Assembly (NCBI RefSeq): GCF_900111685.1
Contig: NZ_FOHX01000003.1
Location: 564,960 to 628,959 of the forward strand
Reading direction: 5' to 3'
DNA: 64,000 bases
Source of the DNA: Nonomuraea wenchangensis
Lineage (GTDB): Bacteria; Actinomycetota; Actinomycetes; Streptosporangiales; Streptosporangiaceae
A program made the translations under genes and the position numbers. This document shows positions 8,410 to 16,920 of this stretch, piece by piece; within the stretch, counting starts at the first letter, position 1, and each line of letters starts with the position of its first letter. The notes beneath the pieces were generated by a model. That model searched no databases. It saw nothing but the letters and a program-made list of their open reading frames with translations, and had not been told where the DNA came from.

Positions 8410-8521
8410 TCCAGAAACCCGGGCGGGCGGCGCTTGCCGCGCAGCTCGAGGCCAGGCGTCACGAGCAAGGCGAGGAAGAACGCGTTGAGGACGTGCTGCC
8501 AGGCGCGCGCCACGCGGGGAG
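8410..8521 (-). pseudogene. Cytochrome b561-like fragment (tentative)
   Basis: The minus-strand frame reads WQHVLNAFFLALLVTPGLEL followed by RGKRRPPGF. This resembles the haem-binding first helix of cytochrome b561-type membrane subunits (H.lN.ff...i..G.......PP.fw). The frame has no start nearby and loses similarity on both sides, so at most a short remnant survives. Around it, 8,309-8,693 contains only the hairpin and a segment (8,617-8,660) resembling bases 8-50 of the window. Confidence 0.3.
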
Positions 8522-8693
8522 ACCGACGGGCGCGCCACCTGGTGGCGCGACCATGCCCCGCTCCGGGACCCGTCACGGTCCGGCCCCAGCCACCTACGGA
8601 CTCCAGCCCAACGCGGGCGATCATCCCGGAGCCCGAGTGCCCCCGCCGGAGGCGGTCTTCTAGCCTGTCGGAGGCGTCTGCGACGCTGGGGCC

Positions 8694-9236
8694 ATGACGC
8701 GCGAGAGGGTTCCGGAGTTCCTGCAGATCACCGGTCCGGGCGAGATGTCTCCCGACCTGCGACGGGAGATCATCGAGTGCTGGGTCACCGTGAGCAACGC
8801 TGGGGGCGCAGCCGGTTTTCCGTTCCCGCCGGTCGGCTTCGATCAGGTGGCGGAGGTGGCTGATCGGATCATCGCCGGCCTTTCTCCACAACGCAGTCGG
8901 TTCCTCCTGGCCTGCGCCGACGGGACGCTCGCCGGGTGGCTGAACGTGCGGAGGGACACCAACCCGTTGATCAGGCATTGGGGCACGGTCCATCACGTCC
9001 AGACGCATACCAGCTTCCGTGGCAGGGGCATCGGGGCCGCGTTGATGCACCGTTTGCATCGCCTCGCGCGCGAAGAGATGGGGCTCGAACAGCTCCACCT
9101 TGCCGCCCGGGGTGGAGTAGGGCTTGAAGACTTCTATGGGCGACTGGGCTGGAAAGAGATCGGCCGGTGGCCTGGTGCGCTCCGGCTCGACCCCGGCGAT
9201 GACCGCGACGAGATCCTGATGGTGCTTGAGCTCTGA
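8694..9236 (+). CDS. GNAT family N-acetyltransferase
   Basis: A 180-residue acetyltransferase. The acetyl-CoA loop is TSFRGRGIGAALMHRLHRLA (residues about 104-123), with QLHLAARGGVGLEDFYGRLG as the following strand and helix. The N-terminal 60 residues include LRREIIECWVTVSNAGGAAG, seen in acetyltransferases annotated near antibiotic-resistance loci, but no specific substrate can be assigned. The ATG at 8,694 begins MTRERVPEFLQITGPGEM. It is preceded by 30 bases with similarity to the sequence at the left edge of the window, beside the other GNAT gene. Confidence 0.85.
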   Translation: MTRERVPEFLQITGPGEMSPDLRREIIECWVTVSNAGGAAGFPFPPVGFDQVAEVADRIIAGLSPQRSRFLLACADGTLAGWLNVRRDTNPLIRHWGTVHHVQTHTSFRGRGIGAALMHRLHRLAREEMGLEQLHLAARGGVGLEDFYGRLGWKEIGRWPGALRLDPGDDRDEILMVLEL

Positions 9237-9251
9237 CCAGATGTGGAGGTG

Positions 9252-9436
9252 GCGCGGCGCTGGCGTCGGCGAGTTCGCTTGGTACGGCGGACGCGGCGGT
9301 CGGCGTAGCGGTCCGGCGCTGCCGCAGTCCGGGACCGGCCCCCAGGCCGCACGTTCGGGCGGCGGGCAAGCGACGGGCCGCCGTACGCCGGCGCGCCGCG
9401 CCGCCGCTTGATTCCTACAAGAACGTTTCGGCAGTG
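9252..9436. repeat. GC-rich interspersed repeat, copy R1
   Basis: About 185 bases, similar throughout to 15,018-15,212. The best-conserved parts are GTCCGGGACCGGCCCCCAGG, the near-palindrome GGCGCGCCGCGCCGCCGCTT and the end TTGAT.CCTACAAGA followed by TTCGGCA.TGT. It lies between two unrelated genes and encodes nothing convincing. It can form strong hairpins, so a structured RNA or a miniature transposable element is possible. Confidence 0.65.
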
Positions 9437-9742
9437 TGGGCGGCATGGCCGAGTTCGTCGAGGTCCATGTGACCGTGCCGGATCGTGACACCGCTGAGCG
9501 GATCGCTGATGTGGTGGTGGGGGAACGCCTGGCCGCCGCTGCACAGCTCGTCGCGCCGGTCACGTCCGTTTACTGGTGGCGTGGGGAGATCAACCGGGGC
9601 GAGGAGTGGTTGCTGTTCATGATGACGACGGCTGAACGGTTCGACGAGCTGGCCGTTGCGATCCGGGGGCTGCACCCGTATGAGGTGCCGCAGATCATTG
9701 CCGTGCCGCTGGTCGCCGGGACGGCGGACTACCTGGAGTGGA

Positions 9743-10485
<743 letters not shown>

Positions 10486-10639
10486 GTAACCAACTGAAGC
10501 TCAACCGACTTTTGCCGGGGCCCCCTGGTCACCCTCGGACTCACGTGATCATCAAGGGCTCATCAATTATGTCGACACCCTGAGACCGTCACCGATAGGC
10601 CTTTACCTAAGGCTTTGCATCCTTCTAATCTTGATCACC

Positions 10640-11401
10640 ATGAAACGGGCTCTGATCATTCTTTCCGGCATAGTCGCCGTCATGCTCCCCTACGGAACAG
10701 CCCACGCGTATCCAATCAAGAACAACACCCTCACCGTCAACGCGATCTACAGCAGCGGAGCTCTCAACACCACTGAGTGTCCGGAGAAGCCCATCAAGCG
10801 GCGCAATGTGAAGCTCGCCGAGGCCTATGTGAAGGTCGTCGTGGGCTGCCTCAACACCACATGGGCAGCCCAGTTCGAGAAGTCGGGTCAGGCATTCAGG
10901 CGCCCGAAGCTGAAGCTGGTCACCAAGCCACCCGCCAAGTTCTGCGCGCTCAAGTGGGATCAGTCTGAGCAGGACGCGTACTACTGCGACCAGACCGAGA
11001 CGATCTTTATCGTGCTCGGCAACGACCTGCTCGACGACCCTTCCGATCTGTACCTCTTCAACCTGGTGAGCATGGAATACGGCCAGCACGTCCAGACGCT
11101 CACCGACATCTACAGCGAGTACGAGGAAATCGACTTCCGCAACAAGAAAGAGCTCCAGGAGCAGGGCCGCCGCTACCAATTGCAGAACAACTGCTTCGGC
11201 GCCGCTTTCCTCGCGAGCGTCTGGAACTCCCTCGACCGCTCCTCGGCCGATTGGAAGCTGCTGCTCTCACAGGTTAAGGACTGGACCGACAAGGACAACG
11301 CGACAAGGACGAACATTGCCTACTGGATGAACCAGGGGTTCAGCACGGGAGATCCGGGGGCATGCAACACCTGGGCGGCGTCTGTCAAGCGCGTGGCCTA
11401 A
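10640..11401 (+). CDS. Secreted neutral-metallopeptidase-like protein, probably inactive
   Basis: A 253-residue exported protein. The signal peptide is MKRALIILSGIVAVMLPYGT, with AHA before YPIKNN. The body follows the predicted zinc metallopeptidase (YpfJ-like) family: AQFEKSGQAFRRPKLKLV, then CALKWDQSEQDAYYCDQTETI, and the zinc-site region LFNLVSMEYGQHVQTLTDI. The family HEYGH motif is MEYGQ here (residues 145-149), and the downstream ELQADC is YQLQNNC, so both His ligands and the third ligand are lost. ATG 10,640 is chosen for the Lys-Arg signal start. Codon use is less GC-biased than in its neighbours, suggesting transfer. Confidence 0.7.
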   Translation: MKRALIILSGIVAVMLPYGTAHAYPIKNNTLTVNAIYSSGALNTTECPEKPIKRRNVKLAEAYVKVVVGCLNTTWAAQFEKSGQAFRRPKLKLVTKPPAKFCALKWDQSEQDAYYCDQTETIFIVLGNDLLDDPSDLYLFNLVSMEYGQHVQTLTDIYSEYEEIDFRNKKELQEQGRRYQLQNNCFGAAFLASVWNSLDRSSADWKLLLSQVKDWTDKDNATRTNIAYWMNQGFSTGDPGACNTWAASVKRVA

Positions 11402-11408
11402 CTGACTG

Positions 11409-11681
11409 ATGACGACGCGGCCCGAGGGCTGGCGACAGACGTCTATGCAACGTCAAAGGTCTTCGGCCGTGGCCGTCGACCCACTGGCCTCGCGCCTTGG
11501 CATCGACAACGAGAACACCCTGAGCGCTTGGCTGAACTTGGCCTACGCGTATCTGCTCCTCGGCGACTCTGCAGAGGCAAGTCGCCAACTGACCGATGTC
11601 TTGATGACGTACGAGAACGGTTGTCGTGCTCCGGACGAGCTGCTGGCATCCGCACAGGATCTGCAGCGTCAACTAGGCTGA
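11409..11681 (+). pseudogene. C-terminal fragment of a TPR protein
   Basis: Only the part from about 11,480 is convincing: LASRLGIDNENTLSAWLNLA then YAYLLLGDSAEASRQLTDVL, a single tetratricopeptide hairpin with a terminal helix. Larger tetratricopeptide regulators of actinomycetes end this way. The first 25 residues (MTTRPEGWRQTS...) look like random read-in. It starts 8 bases after the metallopeptidase-like gene and could be expressed, but is most likely a remnant. Confidence 0.5.
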
Positions 11682-11820
11682 GACCGCACTGAATTGGCAG
11701 CAGGTGTGGTCGGCCCGAAGCTGCCTGGTCTTTGGCCTCAGCTGTCTCCGGGGAGCCATTGAGCGGCGGACGGTTGATGCTCGGGAGGCAAGACAGGGCC
11801 GTCTGGGAGCACAGCAACCG

Positions 11821-11945
11821 GTGCGTCGGGAATCGAATCCGCGCTGTCAGCTTGGAGAGCCTTTCCAAGATCATGGACCCTGAGCAGGGGAAACGCTGAC
11901 CTGGGCATCTGCGAGTGGAGTGACCGTGAGTTCTGTGACTCCCCG
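11821..11945 (-). repeat. tRNA-Gly 3' half copy D, degraded, with type-1 arm
   Basis: Bases 11,821-11,856 retain CGGGAATCGAATCCGCGCTG then TCAGCTTGG from the tRNA 3' half, with several changes. The following arm (GGGGAAACGCTGACCTGGGC, then TGGAGTGACCGTGAG) matches that of copy B in reverse and, more weakly, that of copy A. It is an old att site. The rest of 11,682-11,983 holds no gene. Confidence 0.65.
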
Positions 11946-11983
11946 CGGATCGCTCTGCGAACGGGCACGCAACGAGCGTGAAC

Positions 11984-12229
11984 CTATGGCCATTCGATGC
12001 GAACGAGATAGACCTCGCGCTGCTGGTCCAAAACCACATAGGTGGCGAGACCGCGCTCTCCGAACGGGTGCGTAAGCATGTTCGCCCTGGGGTTTCTGGA
12101 GTTGTACGGGTTGCCGCTCCAAGGAGCGGCCTCCAGCAGCGCGAACAGATCCGCGAGCGGATGCAGTGCGTGATCGGGTAGCCCGGCGATCTGTTCCTCG
12201 GCTACGGGATCGATGATGAGCTTGAACAC
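11984..12229 (-). CDS. RelE/ParE-type toxin
   Basis: An 81-residue toxin-like protein starting GTG at 12,229. It has the RelE/ParE fold outline: N-terminal strand FKLIIDPVAEEQIAGLPD, helix LHPLADLFALLEAAP, then WSGNPYNSRNP, and C-terminal strands RGLATYVVLDQQREVYLVRI, which carry the basic/aromatic residues usual at the active surface. RelE members cleave mRNA on the ribosome; ParE members poison gyrase. The sequence does not decide between them. The antitoxin gene stops at the base immediately before this start, so the pair is translationally coupled. Confidence 0.75.
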   Translation of the reverse strand: MFKLIIDPVAEEQIAGLPDHALHPLADLFALLEAAPWSGNPYNSRNPRANMLTHPFGERGLATYVVLDQQREVYLVRIEWP

Positions 12230-12562
12230 CTAGACATCGATCCCGCGAGCAGCAAGGATCTCCCGCCACGACCTCCCCTGAGGAACGGGTTCGCCAGCAA
12301 GAGCCTGCTGGGCGCGGACGTGCATCTGACGGCGCCCCTCGGGATCCTTTGCGGTGTCACACGCGGAGATCCACCAGCGGTGCACGAAAGTGTTCAGCGC
12401 CCCAAGATCCAGGCTCACCCTGACATCGTCGAGCACGGCCTTGAGCCCGGCGTCGAAAGCTTCGCGATCTTCCGGGACGACCAGCGCGGCGCGGATGGCC
12501 CGCAGGTTCTTCTCAGGCAGAGGTGCGCCGACGGAGATGAAGTCCTGCGGTTGTGCGGTCAT
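12230..12562 (-). CDS. DUF6247-like antitoxin
   Basis: A 110-residue protein preceding the toxin with zero spacing (TAG then GTG). It resembles DUF6247 proteins that pair with RelE-like toxins in actinomycetes: LRAIRAALVVPEDREAFDAG, a DVRVSLDLGALNTFVHRWW segment and a C-terminal LAGEPVPQGRSWREILAARG tail, which would wrap the toxin. The ATG at 12,562 has GGAAGGGAG upstream; a longer frame to 12,610 would cover the operator-like palindrome and is less likely. Autoregulation through that palindrome is inferred. Confidence 0.7.
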   Translation of the reverse strand: MTAQPQDFISVGAPLPEKNLRAIRAALVVPEDREAFDAGLKAVLDDVRVSLDLGALNTFVHRWWISACDTAKDPEGRRQMHVRAQQALAGEPVPQGRSWREILAARGIDV

Positions 12563-12581
12563 GCCCGCTCCCTTCCTTGTC

Positions 12582-12596
12582 CTGTAGAGACTACAG
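12582..12596. promoter_or_regulatory. Candidate operator of the toxin-antitoxin pair
   Basis: The perfect palindrome CTGTAG-AGA-CTACAG lies 20 bases upstream of the antitoxin start. Its place between the promoter region and ribosome-binding site is typical of autoregulated toxin-antitoxin operators. Function is inferred from position and symmetry only. Confidence 0.5.
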
Positions 12597-12650
12597 AGGA
12601 GGAGTGACATCCTTCACGCACACACGAGAGATGGGCCCGCCATGAGAGTG

Positions 12651-12679
12651 GAGCGGTGACGGGAATCGAACCCGCGCTG
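12651..12679 (-). repeat. tRNA-Gly 3' half copy E, shortened
   Basis: Twenty-nine bases match the tRNA-Gly 3' end (one base short in the acceptor region). Similarity stops before the anticodon arm. The arm to the right (GGTGACCGTGG, then GTTAATGGCACGACGATCAG at 12,739) is of the type seen beside copies C and F. Confidence 0.65.
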
Positions 12680-12753
12680 GGACTGAAGCCGGCGTGGGTG
12701 ACCGTGGGCGCCCTCTCGTTGACGCCCTCAACGGGACGTTAATGGCACGACGA

Positions 12754-13233
12754 TCAGGCTCTCGACCTCAATCGTTGCCACCATGAAGGCTTACTGACAC
12801 GGGCGGTTGTCCTGCGTTGCGTCTCTCCTGTCACGGCGTACTTGAAGAACGCCTCAAGGTCCTGCTCGGCTCCGTTGTGGATCCGCTTTGCGACCTCGTT
12901 ATGTGGATAGCCGCGAAGCTGCTCGGGGCTCTCCACGGCGGCGGCGTTCTCGTCCGTGCAGTACACCCATGTCAAGTCGCTGTTTCGGACGATCATCTCG
13001 CCGAGACAGGCCCTCGCACCCGTGATCACGCTGTGGATGGCCTCGGGCGACGGCTTCGAGGCGGCGAACTCGGTGCAGTAGTTGTCGAGATGATGGATGA
13101 ACGCCGGGTCCCAGTCGAAGGAGTATCCGTTCTCGCGTGTGTGCTCAACGAAGAGCTCAGCCAGGTTCCGCATGTGCTCTGCAGTCTCAGCGTCGCTCGG
13201 TGGCGGTTCCTGTTGCGACTTCCTGCGCACCAT
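12754..13233 (-). CDS. Conserved hypothetical protein, 159 aa
   Basis: A 159-residue protein starting ATG at 13,233. It is mostly helical and acidic at first (AETAEHMRNLAELFVEHTRE), with FDWDPAFIHHLDNYCTEF and a segment ARACLGEMIVRNSDLTWVYC that resembles the LGE.i.r..gg.W.Y core of DUF3806-type proteins. The tail WWQRLRSRA is basic. The function is unknown. It lies alone between att copy E and transposase debris, on the opposite strand to the AICE cargo. Confidence 0.6.
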   Translation of the reverse strand: MVRRKSQQEPPPSDAETAEHMRNLAELFVEHTRENGYSFDWDPAFIHHLDNYCTEFAASKPSPEAIHSVITGARACLGEMIVRNSDLTWVYCTDENAAAVESPEQLRGYPHNEVAKRIHNGAEQDLEAFFKYAVTGETQRRTTARVSKPSWWQRLRSRA

Positions 13234-13327
13234 CGACTCCTACGTCCCGGTTCGGATCATCAGCGCTGCTTCTCATGACACGGTCTGAAGACGGAGGCCT
13301 GGTCCGCGCGCCGCGCGCACCAGCCCC

Positions 13328-13431
13328 ACTGATCACCTGTGCGCCGTCGATCCACCCGAAGGAGAAGCGGGCCAGGGCCACGGGCCCGAGGGCGGACGGG
13401 ATGAGCAGTCTTCCACTTCAGCCACCTACGG
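13328..13431. repeat. Structured repeat, diverged copy 2
   Basis: Similar to 3,943-4,060: GCCGTCGA.CCACCCG, GAAGCGGGCC, GGGCGGACGGGATGA and CTTCCACTTCAGCCACCTAC occur in the same order. The 14-bp terminal inverted repeat seen in copy 1 is partly lost. Confidence 0.5.
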
Positions 13432-13439
13432 TCTCGCTC

Positions 13440-13562
13440 TCAGCTTTTACGGTCGAGGTCGGCCGGCAGTCCACGCGCGTACGCACTCGCCGCGCGATGT
13501 GGTTCGATGCGCCCGAACCGGCTGGCGATCCGGGTCATCAGTTCGTTGAAGATGACCATCCA
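13440..13562 (-). pseudogene. IS701-family transposase N-terminal fragment
   Basis: The frame reads WMVIFNELMTRIASRFGRIE then PHRAASAYARGLPADLDRKS before a stop. This is the N-terminal L...I..RF.R.EPR..A..Y..GLL....RKN signature of IS701-type transposases. The remaining ~350 residues, including the catalytic DDE residues, are absent. No insertion-sequence ends were found. Confidence 0.65.
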
Positions 13563-13583
13563 GCCGTCAGGGTTTGCGCTGTG

Positions 13584-13930
13584 GCTCGGCCACGGCACGA
13601 ACTCTGAATGATCACGCTGGGGCGTCTCCAGACCGTGATTACCTGTCAGCACGCCCGTCGGGGAATGGACAAGGTCTTCGCCGTGGCCATCGATGAGCAC
13701 GACCCGTCGAGCGGGAGTCGCCGTGGTTGCCAGGTGGGTGAATCGGCTCGGACCAAGCCGCTTGCCGCCACCTACCCGGGCCCGGGCAACGCGCAGTACG
13801 GGCGATGGCGAGCGGAGCGAGCGTTCGGGGGTCGAAGAGGGCGGAGCCCCCTGGGAAGCAGAGCCTGGAGCTGTGAGCGCGAAGCGCCCCCGAAGCGAAA
13901 GACCGCGCAGTCAAGGCCCCCACATGATGG
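13584..13930. other. Gene-free stretch left of the AICE
   Basis: No supported gene. The part 13,800-13,915 is a GC-rich run of GAGCG/GAAGCG-like words with internal symmetry (GCGAGCGGAGCGAGCG, GAGCGCGAAGCGC), a kind of low-complexity intergenic DNA common beside tRNA genes in actinomycetes. Confidence 0.4.
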
Positions 13931-13972
13931 GAGCGGGTGACGGGAATCGAACCCGCGCTGTCAGCTTGGGAA
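13931..13972 (-). repeat. attL of the AICE (tRNA-Gly 3' half copy F)
   Basis: Forty-two bases identical to 24,778-24,819, covering tRNA-Gly(CCC) from the anticodon loop to the 3' end. Identity stops at the next base. Together with the intact tRNA it bounds a 10.85-kb segment carrying a full set of AICE genes with the integrase at the tRNA end, so it is the distal attachment site. Confidence 0.9.
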
Positions 13973-14056
13973 CTGCATCGATCACGGCCGGATGAGGCGC
14001 TGAGCTGGTCAGAAGACTGGTCGTGAGTGACCGTGGTTGACCCCTCGTCGCCCCTC

Positions 14057-14078
14057 TTAATGGCCCGCTAATGGCCCG
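14057..14078 (+). repeat. Arm-type direct repeats near attL
   Basis: TTAATGGCCCG (14,057-14,067) is directly followed by CTAATGGCCCG (14,068-14,078). The same two 11-mers occur in the opposite order near the integrase end at 24,682-24,703. Paired repeats on both sides of the core fit integrase or excisionase arm-binding sites. Confidence 0.6.
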
Positions 14079-14264
14079 GTGATCAGCCCGGTGGGTAAGG
14101 ATTCCATTTGGTCGGAGCACTGCCGTACGGTATGCGGTCCACGGGGATTGGCGTGTTCACCTGTTGGAATGCCCTGACTGGCCAGGGAGACGGTCATCCC
14201 GTCCTCATGATGTGACGGCCCAGCGCGCCTCGGACAACGAGTATGCATCGAGAAAGGCAGAACG

Positions 14265-14735
14265 ATGAGCAGCATCCTCCGTACGGTCGCGGGCGAGGTG
14301 AGGGCCGAACATGGACTCTTCGCCGTGGCCAGCGTCGTTGACGGTCAATTAGTAGGTTCGGCGCTCGGGGAGATGGAACCGCCAGACGGTCCAGATGAAA
14401 GGGTTTCCGCGGGTCACGACGGGCTCATCATCCAGGCGGCACACCACCTCCACCACCTGCATGCGATTCATGGCCGGTTCGAGCGGTGGGACGGGCTTCC
14501 GCCGATGGATGCCTGGGAAGAACTGTGGGCCGGGCGGCTCTTTCTGAAGTCCGAGCTGGTCGGCGTCGTGGCTTGGGCGGCTGGCTATCCATACCGGTTG
14601 GAATTCGATCTGGGGCAGGGCGAGACGACCTGGTCCGCACGGGTAGTCACCAAGATTCTTCAGACCGAGGAGGAAGCCGGTTTCCCCGAAGCAATTGCCC
14701 AGGTCGAATTGTACAAGATCCAGTTTTGGACCTGA
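14265..14735 (+). CDS. Hypothetical AICE cargo protein, 156 aa
   Basis: A 156-residue soluble protein starting ATG at 14,265 with a GAAAGGCAG ribosome-binding region. Visible parts are LIIQAAHHLHHLHAIHGRFE (a His-rich helix), WDGLPPMDAWEELWAGRLFL, and a C-terminal region with EEEAGFPEAIAQVELYKIQF. I do not recognise it. It lies next to attL, the usual cargo position, with no close neighbour, so it may be a morphology, immunity or defence gene, but nothing in the sequence decides. Confidence 0.6.
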   Translation: MSSILRTVAGEVRAEHGLFAVASVVDGQLVGSALGEMEPPDGPDERVSAGHDGLIIQAAHHLHHLHAIHGRFERWDGLPPMDAWEELWAGRLFLKSELVGVVAWAAGYPYRLEFDLGQGETTWSARVVTKILQTEEEAGFPEAIAQVELYKIQFWT

Positions 14736-15017
14736 GGACTGCATACCTGTCCGCCATACCTGGTCCTGCTGATGCGACCCGGCTGGCTGGAAACGCCGGA
14801 CATATGCAGGGATGACGATCAAGAGCGTGCTGGTCCCTATCCAATCCGCAACGAGCTGCCCTTCGATCTGCTGGCGCAGGGCTTGCCTCTGCCTGGACGC
14901 AGACCGCAACCACGTTATCCGGTGAGCCGTGCTGAGGAACGAAGCACGGATCGTCGATCGCCCCCAAGCACGTACGGCGTCCAGCCATGCAGTGGCGATC
15001 GTAAGGGCTGCGCGTGT
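14736..15017. other. Gene-free stretch in the AICE cargo region
   Basis: No convincing gene is present. Several overlapping frames exist but none has family features or a good start. It leads into the GC-rich repeat R2. Confidence 0.4.
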
Positions 15018-15212
15018 GCGGCGGCGGGGCAACCCTGGTCGGGGGGTTTGGTCGGTACGGCGGGGGCGGTGTGCGGTGGCCGGCCCGGTGTCCCGCCGCC
15101 GTCCGGGACCGGCCCCCAGGCCGCATGCCCGGACGGCGGGCGGGCGGAGGGCCGGGGGTACGGCGGCGCGCCGCGCCGCCGCTTGATACCTACAAGAGCT
15201 ATTCGGCAATGT
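15018..15212. repeat. GC-rich interspersed repeat, copy R2
   Basis: Homologous to R1 at 9,252-9,436, including GTCCGGGACCGGCCCCCAGG, GGCGCGCCGCGCCGCCGCTT and the CCTACAAGA...TTCGGCA end. It lies just downstream of the inositol-monophosphatase-like gene's stop. Two copies in different island segments suggest a repeat that moves or is picked up with DNA. Confidence 0.65.
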
Positions 15213-15232
15213 TCCGGTTGAACGCCGCAGCC

Positions 15233-16024
15233 TTACCGGGTCTCGGCGATGAGTTCGACCAGGTCAGCGACGAGCTTGGGGCTTGCTGCGATGGTCGCGT
15301 GGGCGGTCATGTTGTGTGGACTGCCGTCGATATCGATCACGGTTGCTCCTGCTTCTCGGGCGATGATGACGCCTGCCGCGGTGTCCCATGGGTTGTTGCT
15401 GAGCATGATGTTGGCGTCGATCCTGCCGTCCGCCACCCATGCGAGATCGATGGCGGCTGAGCCGAACATCCGGATGCGCTGGACGCGGGCGGCCAGCTCT
15501 TGGGTCAGGGCGAGCCGCGGCCGGTTCCGCTTGTCCGCATCCTCGCCCACGGCGTAATCGCCGATCGCCACGATCGCCGTTCGGAGTTCTCGGGCATCGC
15601 TTACGTGTATGGCGGATCCGTTGGCATTGGCGCCGGCTGCCTCTGCTGCCGAGTAGCGGAGGTTGAGGAACGGCAGGTCGATCACACCGAGTGTAGGCGT
15701 GTCCTTGTCGACCAGGCCGAGGGAGACGCCGCAGAGCGGGATGCCGTGCAGGAAGTTGGCCGTTCCGTCCACAGGGTCCAGCGCCCACGTAAGGCCGTCG
15801 CCCTTGTAGCTGAGGCCTTCCTCTTCGCCGAGGAATCCGATCTCGGGTGTCTCGTGGGACAGGAACTCGCGCACGGCATGCTCGACTGCGTAGTCCACCT
15901 CCGTCGCCATGTCCCGGTCCCCCTTGGCTGTGATGATGCCTGGAGCCTTGGTACGGATGATCTCGCTGGCGATCGACACGGCGCGCTCAGCGATGGGGAG
16001 GAGAGTTCGGGCGTCGATGGTCAT
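15233..16024 (-). CDS. Inositol-monophosphatase-family phosphatase
   Basis: A 263-residue member of the Mg-dependent, Li-sensitive phosphatase family, which hydrolyses small phosphates such as inositol monophosphate, PAP or histidinol phosphate. Metal-binding motifs are GFLGEEEGLS, WALDPVDGTANFLHGIP and NPWDTAAGVIIAREAGA. ATG 16,024 is chosen because it overlaps the upstream gene's stop (ATGA) and starts MTIDARTLLPIAERAV. It is the second gene of a coupled pair with an HTH-DUF5919-like regulator and is AICE cargo. The substrate is not determined. Confidence 0.88.
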   Translation of the reverse strand: MTIDARTLLPIAERAVSIASEIIRTKAPGIITAKGDRDMATEVDYAVEHAVREFLSHETPEIGFLGEEEGLSYKGDGLTWALDPVDGTANFLHGIPLCGVSLGLVDKDTPTLGVIDLPFLNLRYSAAEAAGANANGSAIHVSDARELRTAIVAIGDYAVGEDADKRNRPRLALTQELAARVQRIRMFGSAAIDLAWVADGRIDANIMLSNNPWDTAAGVIIAREAGATVIDIDGSPHNMTAHATIAASPKLVADLVELIAETR

Positions 16025-16893
16025 ACGGGTTTGCTCCGCTCCCATATATCCCTGAACACCTGGTCGAAGACGGGGAACAGCCCCTCTGCGGCGGTGTTGT
16101 CCTTGATAACGAAGGTCGGTGAATCGACGCCGCGTGCCTGCGGCAGGTACGGCTGGACCACGCACAGCGCCCGGTCCACGAAGAGCAGGTTGAATCGGAT
16201 CGTCTCGTCGTAGACGTGGAGTTCGAGACGCTGGGCCGACGTGGTGTCGAGCCGGTCGCGCAGCCTGGTCAACATGCTGATGTTGAGCGCTGTGAGGGTC
16301 GTCAGGGTGCTGTCGGTGTAGCCCTCTTCCGCTTCGCGGGCGCGGATCGCCTGGCCCTTCGGGTCGAGGAAGAGACAGCGGATGCGCGTGCCGGTGTCGA
16401 GCAGACGCTTGAGCTGATGGTCGGGGTAGCTCTGGCAGAGGATGTTGAGCGACAGGCCTGCCGCGTTGATCTCCTTCGCGTCGTCGAACAGTGACGAGGC
16501 AGGGTAGGCGGAGGAGAAGGCTGAGCGGCTGCTGAAGACCGCGGTCACGTCGGCCATCTGCGGCATCGAGCAGGCGGCGGTGTCGGGGCCGGCGCTTCTG
16601 CCTGGCTCCGGGGCTGATCTCTGCGCGGGGATCTCAACCGCAGTCGCGGAGAACAGCTCATGTGCTGACCTGCCTGGGAACATCGCCTCCAGGACGCGGC
16701 AGTGGCCCGAGTACGGCAAGCCCTTGAGTTCCCCGTTCAGCCATCGGTGGAGCTGCGCCCGGCTCGGCCAGCCACCCTGCAACGACGGGTCCACCTTCTT
16801 GGCCGCCTTGTCGTACTCCTTGCAGAAGGTGCTGTACGTCTGCCAATGGCGTTGCGTCAGGAGGGTCTTCAACAGGATCGGCTGGTCAGTCAT
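16021..16893 (-). CDS. HTH protein with DUF5919-like C-terminal domain
   Basis: A 290-residue protein. Residues 1-75 (LLKTLLTQRHWQTYSTFCKE, WPSRAQLHRWLNGELKGLPY, VLEAMFPGRSAHEL) form an XRE-like DNA-binding module common in actinomycete mobile elements. After a Pro/Ala linker, residues 115-290 (AKEINAAGLSLNILCQSYPD, GTRIRCLFLDPKGQAIRARE, LFVDRALCVVQPYLPQARG) resemble DUF5919, an alpha/beta domain. ATG 16,893 is preferred over 16,920. It is translationally coupled to the phosphatase downstream, so both probably serve one regulated response. Confidence 0.75.
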   Translation of the reverse strand: MTDQPILLKTLLTQRHWQTYSTFCKEYDKAAKKVDPSLQGGWPSRAQLHRWLNGELKGLPYSGHCRVLEAMFPGRSAHELFSATAVEIPAQRSAPEPGRSAGPDTAACSMPQMADVTAVFSSRSAFSSAYPASSLFDDAKEINAAGLSLNILCQSYPDHQLKRLLDTGTRIRCLFLDPKGQAIRAREAEEGYTDSTLTTLTALNISMLTRLRDRLDTTSAQRLELHVYDETIRFNLLFVDRALCVVQPYLPQARGVDSPTFVIKDNTAAEGLFPVFDQVFRDIWERSKPV

Positions 16894-16920
16894 GATCCGC
16901 GCCTCGGGCTGGGGTGCCAT

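Noticed and set aside
14349..15209. 286-codon minus-strand frame over the hypothetical cargo gene and repeat R2
   Set aside because: It crosses a non-coding repeat also present at 9,252-9,436 and has no consistent start or family motif.
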